Origin: Pempheris klunzingeri
Taxonomy: Eukaryota; Chordata; Actinopteri; Acropomatiformes; Pempheridae
DNA length: 64,000 nucleotides
Assembly: GCF_042242105.1 (NCBI RefSeq)
Contig: NC_092020.1
Location: 8,273,501-8,337,500 of the forward strand
Reading direction: 5' to 3'
Part shown: one piece after another, positions 10,112 to 22,008 of the stretch
How the letters are laid out: every line of letters starts with the position of its first letter
Position numbering within the stretch: the stretch's first letter is position 1
Notes under the pieces: model-generated
What the model was told of the DNA's origin: nothing
Databases searched by the model: none
Seen by the model: only the letters and a program-made list of their open reading frames with translations
Made by a program: the position numbers and the translations under genes

Positions 10112-10183
10112 TAGCAGAGGATGGTTTCGATCCATCGACCTCTGGGTTATGGGCCCAGCACGCTTCCGCTGCGCCACTCTGCT
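10112..10183 (-). tRNA. tRNA-iMet (CAT), HOR D copy 2
   Basis: Consensus body. Confidence 0.96.
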
Positions 10184-10463
10184 CTCCCATTTGCTGGTCA
10201 GGGCTTGCCCACCAGTCACTTATTAATCATTTATGTCTGTAACGATATAGGAATTCACGGCAAAACGTATTCCTTGTGTGAAAACATTACATTGCGATGC
10301 TGATAGTCTAGAATATTGACTATGAAAATTGCAGCGAAGCATTTGGCATACTGTAGAACGAACAGCATCCTATGGACATTCCCAAGTTCACTCCAAGAAC
10401 TTTGAATGTAAATCCTGGAAATTGGGACAGCATGGGGCTTTACCATTCCAAATAGCTCACAGT

Positions 10464-10535
10464 TAGCAGAGGATGGTTTCGATCCATCGACCTCTGGGTT
10501 ATGGGCCCAGCACGCTTCCGCTGCGCCACTCTGCT
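10464..10535 (-). tRNA. tRNA-iMet (CAT), HOR D copy 3 (last)
   Basis: Consensus body. Confidence 0.96.
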
Positions 10536-10655
10536 CTCCCATTTGCTGGTCAGGGCTTGCCCACCAGTCACTTATTAATCATTTATGTCTGTAAAGATAT
10601 TGGAATTCACGGCAAAACGTATTCCTTGCGTGAAAACATTACATTGCGATGCTGA

Positions 10656-10679
10656 ATGCATCCGCTGCGCCACTCTGCT
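10656..10679 (-). pseudogene. Half pseudo-iMet, HOR E
   Basis: 24-nt 5' remnant at the HOR start. Confidence 0.8.
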
Positions 10680-11130
10680 TACAGTTTTAGGGTTTGGGGC
10701 TTGCGCACTAGGATTTACTAATCTGTTGTGATTGTGCAAAAATCTCGTGATTCACGGGAACTACAGATGCAAGACAGAGAACAATGTTAGCAATTGCTTC
10801 TTTTTGGATAAAACTGGTGAGCCTCAGCTTCAGCGCTCAAGACCATTCAGCCGCACTGCCTCCATTTCCAGAATTTTATATTGGTCGTCAATAGGTCTTT
10901 TGTCAACGATGGGAAAAATAGTACATTGTCTTTGTAAGCAAACAGATGAACGTGCTGCCGTCTAGTGGTTCTGAGGAAAAACTGTTCCATAGTTTGCTTC
11001 AGGGCCGGCTTTGCTAATTCACAACCAATCAAATGCTTGCCTATACTTTACACAATGTTACCATAGGCTTCAGCCCTTCCAAGCCTGGTCCTGCTTTAGA
11101 AGAGCAACAGAGGTTGCCTTCATTTTCAAG

Positions 11131-11212
11131 TGGCAGTGGTGGGATTCGAACCCACGCCTCCTGAGAGACTGGAGCCTAAATCCAGCGCCTTTGACCACTC
11201 GGCCACACTACC
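11131..11212 (-). tRNA. tRNA-Leu (TAG), HOR E
   Basis: Consensus body, 5565 bp from its HOR C twin. Confidence 0.96.
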
Positions 11213-11338
11213 TGACAAGGAGCTTCTGTCATCACTAACTCAGTGACAAAGTGAGGAAGCCACACAGGGTGGATCCAAAACGTATTCCTTGCGTGAAAAC
11301 ATTACATTGCGATGCTGATAGTCCACAGTATTTGCTAT

Positions 11339-11409
11339 TAGGAGAGGATGGTTTCTGTCCATCGACCTTTGGGTTCCACGCCAGAATGCATCCACTGCGC
11401 CACTCTGCT
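11339..11409 (-). pseudogene. Pseudo-iMet, HOR E
   Basis: Same defects as the HOR A copy. Confidence 0.85.
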
Positions 11410-11860
11410 TGCAGTTTTAGGCTTTGGGGCTTGCGCACTAGGATTTACTAATCTGTTATGATTGTGCAAAAATCTCGTGATTCACGAGAACTACAGATGC
11501 ACGATAGAGAACAATGTTAGCAATTGCTTCTTTTCAGATAAAACTGGTGAGCCTCAACTTCAGCGCTCAAGACCATTCAGCCGCACTGCCTCCATTTCCA
11601 GAATTTTATATTGGTCGTCAATAGGTCTTTTGTCAACGATGGGCAAAATAGTACATTGTCTTTGTAAGCTAACAGATGAACGTGCTGCCGTCTAGTGGTT
11701 CTGAGGAAAAACTGCTCCATAGTTTGCTTCAGGGCCGACTTTGCTAATTCACGACCAATCAAATGCTTGCCTAGACTTTACACAATGTTACCATTGGCTT
11801 CAGCCCTTCCAAGCCTGGTCCTGCTTTAGAACGGCAACAGAGATTACCTTCATTGTCAAG

Positions 11861-11942
11861 TGGCAGTGGTGGGATTCGAACCCACGCCTCCTGAGAGACT
11901 GGAGCCTTAATCCAGCGCCTTTGACCACTCGGCCACACTACC
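11861..11942 (-). tRNA. tRNA-Leu (AAG), HOR E
   Basis: Consensus body, with the 7-bp-shorter upstream patch of HOR C. Confidence 0.96.
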
Positions 11943-12362
11943 TGACAAGGAGCGTCTGTCATCACTAACTCAGTGACAAAGTGAGGAAGATATGGAGACA
12001 TGGAGATATTTCAAAGCATAAAATACAGATATTATTGCTAGGCATTACTGAACGACATAAGGTACCTGAAATGTGAATTTTGTGTCCACAGCACTGAAGA
12101 AAGACATCCAGCCCTAGACGCTTGTGCCATTAAGTCCCTGTTCACTTGAAAACATTGAAATGACAATGTGCGTGACAAACCTGGACCAGCACAGATGGGA
12201 CTTGACACAATAAAGTGCTTGCAAAAATCACAGTGAATCATTTGGCATACTGTAGAACGAACAGCATCCTATGGACATTCCCAAGTTCACTCCAAGAACT
12301 TTGAATGTAAATCCAGGAAATTGGGACAGCATGGTGCTTTACCATTCCAAATAGCTCACAGT

Positions 12363-12434
12363 TAGCAGAGGATGGTTTCGATCCATCGACCTCTGGGTTA
12401 TGGGCCCAGCACGCTTCCGCTGCGCCACTCTGCT
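12363..12434 (-). tRNA. tRNA-iMet (CAT), HOR E copy 1
   Basis: Consensus body. Confidence 0.96.
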
Positions 12435-12714
12435 CTCCCATTTGCTGGTCAGGGCTTGCCCACCAGTCACTTATTAACCATTTATGTCTGATAAGATATT
12501 GGAAGTCACGGCAAAACGTATTCCTTGTGTGAAAACATTACATTGCGATGCTGATAGTCGAGAATATTGACTATGAAAATTGCAGTGAAGCATTTGGCAT
12601 ACTGTAGAACGAACAGCATCCTATGGACATTCCCAAGTTCACTCCAAGAACTTTGAATGTAAATCCTGGAAATTGGGACAGCATGGGGCTTTACCATTCC
12701 AAATAGCTCACAGT

Positions 12715-12786
12715 TAGCAGAGGATGGTTTCGATCCATCGACCTCTGGGTTATGGGCCCAGCACGCTTCCACTGCGCCACTCTGCT
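12715..12786 (-). tRNA. tRNA-iMet (CAT), HOR E copy 2, D-loop variant
   Basis: Same CAGTGGAAG D-loop change as HOR C copy 2. Confidence 0.95.
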
Positions 12787-13066
12787 CTCCCATTTGCTGG
12801 TCAGGGCTTGCCCACCAGTCACTTATTAACCATTTATGTCTGATAAGATATTGGAAGTCACGGCAAAACGTATTCCTTGTGTGAAAACATTACATTGCGA
12901 TGCTGATAGTCGAGAATATTGACTATGAAAATCGCAGCGAAGCATTTGGCATACTGTAGAACGAACAGCATCCTATGGACATTCCCAAGTTCACTCCAAG
13001 AACTTTGAATGTAAATCCAGGAAATTGGGACAGCATGGTGCTTTACCATTCCAAATAGCTCACAGT

Positions 13067-13138
13067 TAGCAGAGGATGGTTTCGATCCATCGACCTCTGG
13101 GTTATGGGCCCAGCACGCTTCCGCTGCGCCACTCTGCT
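13067..13138 (-). tRNA. tRNA-iMet (CAT), HOR E copy 3
   Basis: Consensus body. Confidence 0.96.
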
Positions 13139-13418
13139 CTCCCATTTGCTGGTCAGGGCTTGCCCACCAGTCACTTATTAATCATTTATGTCTGTAACGA
13201 TATAGGAATTCACGGCAAAACGTATTCCTTGTGTGAAAACATTACATTGCGATGCTGATAGTCTAGAATATTGACTATGAAAATTGCAGCGAAGCATTTG
13301 GCATACTGTAGAACGAACAGCATCCTATGGACATTCCCAAGTTCACTCCAAGAACTTTGAATGTAAATCCTGGAAATTGGGACAGCATGGGGCTTTACCA
13401 TTCCAAATAGCTCACAGT

Positions 13419-13490
13419 TAGCAGAGGATGGTTTCGATCCATCGACCTCTGGGTTATGGGCCCAGCACGCTTCCGCTGCGCCACTCTGCT
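13419..13490 (-). tRNA. tRNA-iMet (CAT), HOR E copy 4 (last)
   Basis: Consensus body. Confidence 0.96.
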
Positions 13491-13610
13491 CTCCCATTTG
13501 CTGGTCAGGGCTTGCCCACCAGTCACTTATTAATCATTTATGTCTGTAAAGATATTGGAATTCACGGCAAAACGTATTCCTTGCGTGAAAACATTACATT
13601 GCGATGCTGA

Positions 13611-13634
13611 ATGCATCCGCTGCGCCACTCTGCT
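13611..13634 (-). pseudogene. Half pseudo-iMet, HOR F
   Basis: 24-nt 5' remnant at the HOR start. Confidence 0.8.
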
Positions 13635-14085
13635 TACAGTTTTAGGGTTTGGGGCTTGCGCACTAGGATTTACTAATCTGTTGTGATTGTGCAAAAATCT
13701 CGTGATTCACGGGAACTACAGATGCAAGACAGAGAACAATGTTAGCAATTGCTTCTTTTTGGATAAAACTGGTGAGCCTCAGCTTCAGCGCTCAAGACCA
13801 TTCAGCCGCACTGCCTCCATTTCCAGAATTTTATATTGGTCGTCAATAGGTCTTTTGTCAACGATGGGCAAAATAGTACATTGTCTTTGTAAGCAAACAG
13901 ATGAACGTGCTGCCGTCTAGTGGTTCTGAGGAAAAACTGTTCCATAGTTTGCTTCAGGGCCGGCTTTGCTAATTCACAACCAATCAAATGCTTGCCTATA
14001 CTTTACACAATGTTACCATAGGCTTCAGCCCTTCCAAGCCTGGTCCTGCTTTAGAAGAGCAACAGAGGTTGCCTTCATTTTCAAG

Positions 14086-14167
14086 TGGCAGTGGTGGGAT
14101 TCGAACCCACGCCTCCTGAGAGACTGGAGCCTAAATCCAGCGCCTTTGACCACTCGGCCACACTACC
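14086..14167 (-). tRNA. tRNA-Leu (TAG), HOR F
   Basis: Consensus body. Confidence 0.96.
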
Positions 14168-14293
14168 TGACAAGGAGCTTCTGTCATCACTAACTCAGTG
14201 ACAAAGTGAGGAAGCCACACAGGGTGGATCCAAAACGTATTCCTTGCGTGAAAACATTACATTGCGATGCTGATAGTCCACAGTATTTGCTAT

Positions 14294-14364
14294 TAGGAGA
14301 GGATGGTTTCTGTCCATCGACCTTTGGGTTCCACGCCAGAATGCATCCACTGCGCCACTCTGCT
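14294..14364 (-). pseudogene. Pseudo-iMet, HOR F
   Basis: Same defects as the HOR A copy. Confidence 0.85.
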
Positions 14365-14815
14365 TGCAGTTTTAGGCTTTGGGGCTTGCGCACTAGGATT
14401 TACTAATCTGTTATGATTGTGCAAAAATCTCGTGATTCACGAGAACTACAGATGCACGATAGAGAACAATGTTAGCAATTGCTTCTTTTCGGATAAAACT
14501 GGTGAGCCTCAACTTCAGCGCTCAAGACCATTCAGCCGCACTGCCTCCATTTCCAGAATTTTATATTGGTCGTCAATAGGTCTTTTGTCAACGATGGGCA
14601 AAATAGTACATTGTCTTTGTAAGCTAACAGATGAACGTGCTGCCGTCTAGTGGTTCTGAGGAAAAACTGCTCCATAGTTGGCTTCAGGGCCGACTTTGCT
14701 AATTCACGACCAATCAAATGCTTGCCTAGACTTTACACAATGTTACCATTGGCTTCAGCCCTTCCAAGCCTGGTCCTGCTTTAGAACGGCAACAGAGATT
14801 ACCTTCATTGTCAAG

Positions 14816-14897
14816 TGGCAGTGGTGGGATTCGAACCCACGCCTCCTGAGAGACTGGAGCCTTAATCCAGCGCCTTTGACCACTCGGCCACACTACC
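14816..14897 (-). tRNA. tRNA-Leu (AAG), HOR F
   Basis: Consensus body. Confidence 0.96.
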
Positions 14898-15324
14898 TGA
14901 CAAGGAGCGTCTGTCATCACTAACTCAGTGACAAAGTGAGGAAGCCACACAGGGTGGCTCCATGGAGATATTTCAAAGCATAAAATACAGATATTATTGC
15001 TAGGCATTACTGAACGACATAAGGTACCTGAAATGTGAATTTTGTGTCCACAGCACTGAAGAAAGACATCCAGCCCTAGACGCTTGTGCCATTAAGTCCC
15101 TGTTCACTTGAAAACATTGAAATGACAATGTGCGTGACAAACCTGGACCAGCACAGATGGGACTTGACACAATAAAGTGCTTGCAAAAATCACAGTGAAT
15201 CATTTGGCATACTGTAGAACGAACAGCATCCTATGGACATTCCCAAGTTCACTCCAAGAACTTTGAATGTAACTCCAGGAAATTGGGACAGCATGGTGCT
15301 TTACCATTCCAAATAGCTCACAGT

Positions 15325-15396
15325 TAGCAGAGGATGGTTTCGATCCATCGACCTCTGGGTTATGGGCCCAGCACGCTTCCGCTGCGCCACTCTGCT
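15325..15396 (-). tRNA. tRNA-iMet (CAT), HOR F copy 1
   Basis: Consensus body. Confidence 0.96.
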
Positions 15397-15676
15397 CTCC
15401 CATTTGCTGGTCAGGGCTTGCCCACCAGTCACTTATTAACCATTTATGTCTGATAAGATATAGGAAGTCACGGCAAAACGTATTCCTTGTGTGAAAACAT
15501 TACATTGCGATGCTGATAGTCGAGAATATTGACTATGAAAATTGCAGTGAAGCATTTGGCATACTGTAGAACGAACAGCATCCTATGGACATTCCCAAGT
15601 TCACTCCAAGAACTTTGAATGTAAATCCTGGAAATTGGGACAGCATGGGGCTTTACCATTCCAAATAGCTCACAGT

Positions 15677-15748
15677 TAGCAGAGGATGGTTTCGATCCAT
15701 CGACCTCTGGGTTATGGGCCCAGCACGCTTCCGCTGCGCCACTCTGCT
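15677..15748 (-). tRNA. tRNA-iMet (CAT), HOR F copy 2
   Basis: Consensus body. Confidence 0.96.
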
Positions 15749-16028
15749 CTCCCATTTGCTGGTCAGGGCTTGCCCACCAGTCACTTATTAATCATTTATG
15801 TCTGTAACGATATAGGAATTCACGGCAAAACGTATTCCTTGTGTGAAAACATTACATTGCGATGCTGATAGTCTAGAATATTGACTATGAAAATTGCAGC
15901 GAAGCATTTGGCATACTGTAGAACGAACAGCATCCTATGGACATTCCCAAGTTCACTCCAAGAACTTTGAATGTAAATCCTGGAAATTGGGACAGCATGG
16001 GGCTTTACCATTCCAAATAGCTCACAGT

Positions 16029-16100
16029 TAGCAGAGGATGGTTTCGATCCATCGACCTCTGGGTTATGGGCCCAGCACGCTTCCGCTGCGCCACTCTGCT
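16029..16100 (-). tRNA. tRNA-iMet (CAT), HOR F copy 3
   Basis: Consensus body. It has a private A-to-G 6 bp upstream of the gene (CCCGTTTG). This unit is the extra one relative to HOR D. Confidence 0.96.
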
Positions 16101-16380
16101 CTCCCGTTTGCTGGTCAGGGCTTGCCCACCAGTCACTTATTAATCATTTATGTCTGTAACGATATAGGAATTCACAGCAAAACGTATTCCTTGTGTGAAA
16201 ACATTACATTGCAATGCTGATAGTCTAGAATATTGACTATGAAAATTGCAGCGAAGCATTTGGCATACTGTAGAACGAACAGCATCCTATGGACATTCCC
16301 AAGTTCACTCCAAGAACTTTGAATGTAAATCCTGGAAATTGGGACAGCATGGGGCTTTACCATTCCAAATAGCTCACAGT

Positions 16381-16452
16381 TAGCAGAGGATGGTTTCGAT
16401 CCATCGACCTCTGGGTTATGGGCCCAGCACGCTTCCGCTGCGCCACTCTGCT
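16381..16452 (-). tRNA. tRNA-iMet (CAT), HOR F copy 4 (last)
   Basis: Consensus body. Confidence 0.96.
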
Positions 16453-16572
16453 CTCCCATTTGCTGGTCAGGGCTTGCCCACCAGTCACTTATTAATCATT
16501 TATGTCTGTAAAGATATTGGAATTCACGGCAAAACGTATTCCTTGCGTGAAAACATTACATTGCGATGCTGA

Positions 16573-16596
16573 ATGCATCCGCTGCGCCACTCTGCT
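16573..16596 (-). pseudogene. Half pseudo-iMet, HOR G
   Basis: 24-nt 5' remnant at the HOR start. Confidence 0.8.
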
Positions 16597-17030
16597 TACA
16601 GTTTTAGGGTTTGGGGCTTGCGCACTAGGATTTACTAATCTGTTGTGATTGTGCAAAAATCTCGTGATTCACGGGAACTACAGATGCAAGACAGAGAACA
16701 ATGTTAGCAATTGCTTCTTTTTGGATAAAACTGGTGAGCCTCAGCTTCAGCGCTCAAGACCATTCAGCCGCACTGCCTCCATTTCCAGAATTTTATATTG
16801 GTCGTCAATAGGTCTTTTGTCAACGATGGGCAAAATAGTACATTGTCTTTGTAAGCAAACAGATGAACGTGCTGCCGTCTAGTGGTTCTGAGGAAAAAGT
16901 GTTCCATAGTTTGCTTCAGGGCCGGCTTTGCTAATTCACAACCAATCAAATGCTTGCCTATACTTTACACAATGTTACCATAGCCTGGTCCTGCTTTAGA
17001 AGAGCAACAGAGGTTGCCTTCATTTTCAAG

Positions 17031-17112
17031 TGGCAGTGGTGGGATTCGAACCCACGCCTCCTGAGAGACTGGAGCCTAAATCCAGCGCCTTTGACCACTC
17101 GGCCACACTACC
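17031..17112 (-). tRNA. tRNA-Leu (TAG), HOR G
   Basis: Consensus body. A 17-bp deletion lies about 48 bp to the left, in its downstream flank. Confidence 0.96.
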
Positions 17113-17238
17113 TGACAAGGAGCTTCTGTCATCACTAACTCAGTGACAAAGTGAGGAAGCCACACAGGGTGGATCCAAAACGTATTCCTTGCGTGAAAAC
17201 ATTACATTGCGATGCTGATAGTCCACAGTATTTGCTAT

Positions 17239-17309
17239 TAGCAGAGGATGGTTTCTGTCCATCGACCTTTGGGTTCCACGCCAGAATGCATCCACTGCGC
17301 CACTCTGCT
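17239..17309 (-). pseudogene. Pseudo-iMet, HOR G, repaired acceptor base
   Basis: The only pseudo-iMet copy whose 3' end reads CTCTGCTA, pairing fully with the 5' AGCAGAG. Anticodon arm and B box are still broken. Either the ancestral state or a conversion from iMet. Confidence 0.85.
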
Positions 17310-17760
17310 TGCAGTTTTAGGCTTTGGGGCTTGCGCACTAGGATTTACTAATCTGTTATGATTGTGCAAAAATCTCGTGATTCACGAGAACTACAGATGC
17401 ACGATAGAGAACAATGTTAGCAATTGCTTCTTTTCGGATAAAACTGGTGAGCCTCAACTTCAGCGCTCAAGACCATTCAGCCGCACTGCCTCCATTTCCA
17501 GAATTTTATATTGGTCGTCAATAGGTCTTTTGTCAACGATGGGCAAAATAGTACATTGTCTTTGTAAGCTAACAGATGAACGTGCTGCCGTCTAGTGGTT
17601 CTGAGGAAAAACTGCTCCATAGTTTGCTTCAGGGCCAACTTTGCTAATTCACAACCAATCAAATGCTTGCCTAGACTTTACACAATGTTACCATTGGCTT
17701 CAGCCCTTCCAAGCCTGGTCCTGCTTTAGAACGGCAACAGAGATTACCTTCATTGTCAAG

Positions 17761-17842
17761 TGGCAGTGGTGGGATTCGAACCCACGCCTCCTGAGAGACT
17801 GGAGCCTTAATCCAGCGCCTTTGACCACTCGGCCACACTACC
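17761..17842 (-). tRNA. tRNA-Leu (AAG), HOR G
   Basis: Consensus 82-nt body, the last before the 83-nt variant takes over. Confidence 0.96.
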
Positions 17843-18269
17843 TGACAAGGAGCGTCTGTCATCACTAACTCAGTGACAAAGTGAGGAAGCCACACAGGGT
17901 GGCTCCATGGAGATATTTCAAAGCATAAAATACAGATATTATTGCTAGGCATTACTGAACGACATAAGGTACCTGAAATGTGAATTTTGTGTCCACAGCA
18001 CTGAAGAAAGACATCCAGCCCTAGACGCTTGTGCCATTAAGTCCCTGTTCACTTGAAAACATTGAAATGACAATGTGCGTGACAAACCTGGACCAGCACA
18101 GATGGGACTTGACACAATAAAGTGCTTGCAAAAATCACAGTGAATCATTTGGCATACTGTAGAACGAACAGCATCCTATGGACATTCCCAAGTTCACTCC
18201 AAGAACTTTGAATGTAAATCCTGGAAATTGGGACAGCATGGGGCTTTACCATTCCAAATAGCTCACAGT

Positions 18270-18341
18270 TAGCAGAGGATGGTTTCGATCCATCGACCTC
18301 TGGGTTATGGGCCCAGCACGCTTCCACTGCGCCACTCTGCT
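18270..18341 (-). tRNA. tRNA-iMet (CAT), HOR G copy 1, D-loop variant
   Basis: CAGTGGAAG variant, here in first position after the linker, so one unit has been lost relative to HOR C. Confidence 0.95.
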
Positions 18342-18621
18342 CTCCCATTTGCTGGTCAGGGCTTGCCCACCAGTCACTTATTAACCATTTATGTCTGATA
18401 AGATATTGGAAGTCACGGCAAAACGTATTCCTTGTGTGAAAACATTACATTGCGATGCTGATAGTCGAGAATATTGACTATGAAAATCGCAGCGAAGCAT
18501 TTGGCATACTGTAGAACGAACAGCATCCTATGGACATTCCCAAGTTCACTCCAAGAACTTTGAATGTAAATCCAGGAAATTGGGACAGCATGGGGCTTTA
18601 CCATTCCAAATAGCTCACAGT

Positions 18622-18693
18622 TAGCAGAGGATGGTTTCGATCCATCGACCTCTGGGTTATGGGCCCAGCACGCTTCCGCTGCGCCACTCTGCT
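18622..18693 (-). tRNA. tRNA-iMet (CAT), HOR G copy 2
   Basis: Consensus body. Confidence 0.96.
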
Positions 18694-18973
18694 CTCCCAT
18701 TTGCTGGTCAGGGCTTGCCCACCAGTCACTTATTAACCATTTATGTCTGATAAGATATTGGAAGTCACGGCAAAACGTATTCCTTGTGTGAAAACATTAC
18801 ATTGCGATGCTGATAGTCGAGAATATTGACTATGAAAATTGCAGTGAAGCATTTGGCATACTGTAGAACGAACAGCATCCTATGGACATTCCCAAGTTCA
18901 CTCCAAGAACTTTGAATGTAAATCCTGGAAATTGGGACAGCATGGGGCTTTACCATTCCAAATAGCTCACAGT

Positions 18974-19045
18974 TAGCAGAGGATGGTTTCGATCCATCGA
19001 CCTCTGGGTTATGGGCCCAGCACGCTTCCGCTGCGCCACTCTGCT
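18974..19045 (-). tRNA. tRNA-iMet (CAT), HOR G copy 3
   Basis: Consensus body. Confidence 0.96.
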
Positions 19046-19325
19046 CTCCCATTTGCTGGTCAGGGCTTGCCCACCAGTCACTTATTAATCATTTATGTCT
19101 GTAACGATATAGGAATTCACGGCAAAACGTATTCCTTGTGTGAAAACATTACATTGCGATGCTGATAGTCTAGAATATTGACTATGAAAATTGCAGCGAA
19201 GCATTTGGCATACTGTAGAACGAACAGCATCCTATGGACATTCCCAAGTTCACTCCAAGAACTTTGAATGTAAATCCTGGAAATTGGGACAGCATGGGGC
19301 TTTAACATTCCAAATAGCTCACAGT

Positions 19326-19397
19326 TAGCAGAGGATGGTTTCGATCCATCGACCTCTGGGTTATGGGCCCAGCACACTTCCGCTGCGCCACTCTGCT
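19326..19397 (-). tRNA. tRNA-iMet (CAT), HOR G copy 4, D-stem variant
   Basis: C-to-T in the D stem (GGAAGTGTGC) gives a G-U pair. Recurs in HORs H and I. Confidence 0.94.
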
Positions 19398-19677
19398 CTC
19401 CCATTTGCTGGTCAGGGCTTGCCCACCAGTCACTTATTAATCATTTATGTCTGTAACGATATAGGAATTCACAGCAAAACGTATTCCTTGTGTGAAAACA
19501 TTACATTGCAATGCTGATAGTCTAGAATATTGACTATGAAAATTGCAGCGAAGCATTTGGCATACTGTAGAACGAACAGCATCCTATGGACATTCCCAAG
19601 TTCACTCCAAGAACTTTGAATGTAAATCCTGGAAATTGGGACAGCATGGGGCTTTACCATTCCAAATAGCTCACAGT

Positions 19678-19749
19678 TAGCAGAGGATGGTTTCGATCCA
19701 TCGACCTCTGGGTTATGGGCCCAGCACGCTTCCGCTGCGCCACTCTGCT
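19678..19749 (-). tRNA. tRNA-iMet (CAT), HOR G copy 5 (last)
   Basis: Consensus body. Confidence 0.96.
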
Positions 19750-19869
19750 CTCCCATTTGCTGGTCAGGGCTTGCCCACCAGTCACTTATTAATCATTTAT
19801 GTCTGTAAAGATATTGGAATTCACGGCAAAACGTATTCCTTGCGTGAAAACATTACATTGCGATGCTGA

Positions 19870-19893
19870 ATGCATCCGCTGCGCCACTCTGCT
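19870..19893 (-). pseudogene. Half pseudo-iMet, HOR H
   Basis: 24-nt 5' remnant at the HOR start. Confidence 0.8.
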
Positions 19894-20344
19894 TACAGTT
19901 TTAGGGTTTGGGGCTTGCGCACTAGGATTTACTAATCTGTTGTGATTGTGCAAAAATCTCGTGATTCACGGGAACTACAGATGCAAGACAGAGAACAATG
20001 TTAGCAATTGCTTCTTTTTGGATAAAACTGGTGAGCCTCAGCTTCAGCGCTCAAGACCATTCAGCCGCACTGCCTCCATTTCCAGAATTTTATATTGGTC
20101 GTCAATAGGTCTTTTGTCAACGATGGGCAAAATAGTACATTGTCTTTGTAAGCAAACAGATGAACGTGCTGCCGTCTAGTGGTTCTGAGGAAAAACTGTT
20201 CCATAGTTTGCTTCAGGGCCGGCTTTGCTAATTCACAACCAATCAAATGCTTGCCTAGACTTTACACAATGTTACCATAGGCTATAGCCCTTCCAAGCCT
20301 GGTCCTGCTTTAGAAGAGCAACAGAGGTTGCCTTCATTTTCAAG

Positions 20345-20426
20345 TGGCAGTGGTGGGATTCGAACCCACGCCTCCTGAGAGACTGGAGCCTAAATCCAGC
20401 GCCTTTGACCACTCGGCCACACTACC
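20345..20426 (-). tRNA. tRNA-Leu (TAG), HOR H
   Basis: Consensus body. The downstream flank has GGCTATAGCCC for GGCTTCAGCCC. Confidence 0.96.
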
Positions 20427-20552
20427 TGACAAGGAGCTTCTGTCATCACTAACTCAGTGACAAAGTGAGGAAGCCACACAGGGTGGATCCAAAACGTATT
20501 CCTTGCGTGAAAACATTACATTGCGATGCTGATAGTCCACAGTATTTGCTAT

Positions 20553-20623
20553 TAGGAGAGGATGGTTTCTGTCCATCGACCTTTGGGTTCCACGCCAGAA
20601 TGCATCCACTGCGCCACTCTGCT
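20553..20623 (-). pseudogene. Pseudo-iMet, HOR H
   Basis: Same defects as the HOR A copy. Confidence 0.85.
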
Positions 20624-21074
20624 TGCAGTTTTAGGCTTTGGGGCTTGCGCACTAGGATTTACTAATCTGTTATGATTGTGCAAAAATCTCGTGATTCACG
20701 AGAACTACAGATGCACGATAGAGAACAATGTTAGCAATTGCTTCTTTTTGGATAAAACTGGTGAGCCTCAACTTCAGCGCTCAAGACCATTCAGCCGCAC
20801 TGCCTCCATTTCCAGAATTTTATATTGGTCGTCAATAGGTCTTTTGTCAACGATGGGCAAAATAGTACATTGTCTTTGTAAGCTAACAGATGAACGTGCT
20901 GCCGTCTAGTGGTTCTGAGGAAAAACTGCTCCATAGTTTGCTTCAGGGCCAACTTTGCTAATTCACGACCAATCAAATGCTTGCCTATACTTTACACAAT
21001 GTTACCATTGACTTCAGCCCTTCCAAGCCTGGTCCTGCTTTAGAACGGCAACAGAGATTACCTTCATTGTCAAG

Positions 21075-21157
21075 TGGCAGTGGTGGGATTCGAACCCACG
21101 CCTCCTGAGAGGACTGGAGCCTTAATCCAGCACCTTTGACCACTCGGCCACACTACC
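21075..21157 (-). tRNA. tRNA-Leu (AAG), HOR H, 83-nt variant
   Basis: One extra C in the variable arm (GTCCTCTCAGG) and a C-to-T at the end of the D stem (AAAGGTG), converting G-C to G-U. Acceptor, anticodon and T arms are intact. The variable arm tolerates length change, so function is plausible. Confidence 0.9.
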
Positions 21158-21584
21158 TGACAAGGAGCGTCTGTCATCACTAACTCAGTGACAAAGTGAG
21201 GAAGCCACACAGGGTGGCTCCATGGAGATATTTCAAAGCATAAAATACAGATATTATTGCTAGGCATTACTGAACGACATAAGGTACCTGAAATGTGAAT
21301 TTTGTGTCCACAGCACTGAAGAAAGACATCCAGCCCTAGACGCTTGTGCCATTAAGTCCCTGTTCACTTGAAAACATTGAAATGACAATGTGCGTGACAA
21401 ACCTGGACCAGCACAGATGGGACTTGACACAATAAAGTGCTTGCAAAAATCACAGTGAATCATTTGGCATACTGTAGAACGAACAGCAACCTATGGACAT
21501 TCCCAAGTTCACTCCAAGAACTTTGAATGTAAATCCAGGAAATTGGGACAGCATGGTGCTTTACCATTCCAAATAGCTCACAGT

Positions 21585-21656
21585 TAGCAGAGGATGGTTT
21601 CGATCCATCGACCTCTGGGTTATGGGCCCAGCACGCTTCCGCTGCGCCACTCTGCT
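21585..21656 (-). tRNA. tRNA-iMet (CAT), HOR H copy 1
   Basis: Consensus body. The flank has CAACCTATGG near 21486, shared with J and K. Confidence 0.96.
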
Positions 21657-21936
21657 CTCCCATTTGCTGGTCAGGGCTTGCCCACCAGTCACTTATTAAC
21701 CATTTATGTCTGATAAGATATTGGAAGTCACGGCAAAACGTATTCCTTGTGTGAAAACATTACATTGCGATGCTGATAGTCGAGAATATTGACTATGAAA
21801 ATTGCAGCGAAGCATTTGGCATACTGTAGAACGAACAGCATCCTATGGACATTCCCAAGTTCACTCCAAGAACTTTGAATGTAAATCCTGGAAATTGGGA
21901 CAGCATGGGGCTTTACCATTCCAAATAGCTCACAGT

Positions 21937-22008
21937 TAGCAGAGGATGGTTTCGATCCATCGACCTCTGGGTTATGGGCCCAGCACGCTTCCACTGCGCC
22001 ACTCTGCT
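21937..22008 (-). tRNA. tRNA-iMet (CAT), HOR H copy 2, D-loop variant
   Basis: CAGTGGAAG variant. Confidence 0.95.

Larger units (their letters stand above)
8046..10655 (-). repeat. HOR D, 2610 bp, 3 iMet copies
   Basis: Pairs with HOR C as a 5565-bp super-unit that recurs as E plus F. Confidence 0.9.
10656..13610 (-). repeat. HOR E, 2955 bp, 4 iMet copies
   Basis: Copy of HOR C at an offset of 5565 bp, including the same 7-bp-shorter patch near 11990-12000. Confidence 0.9.
13611..16572 (-). repeat. HOR F, 2962 bp, 4 iMet copies
   Basis: Copy of HOR D with one extra 352-bp iMet unit (2610 + 352). It shares with D a G substitution upstream of Leu(AAG) at about 9115 and 14680. Confidence 0.9.
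16573..19869 (-). repeat. HOR G, 3297 bp, 5 iMet copies
   Basis: Carries a private 17-bp deletion just left of its Leu(TAG) gene, near 16983. Confidence 0.9.
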
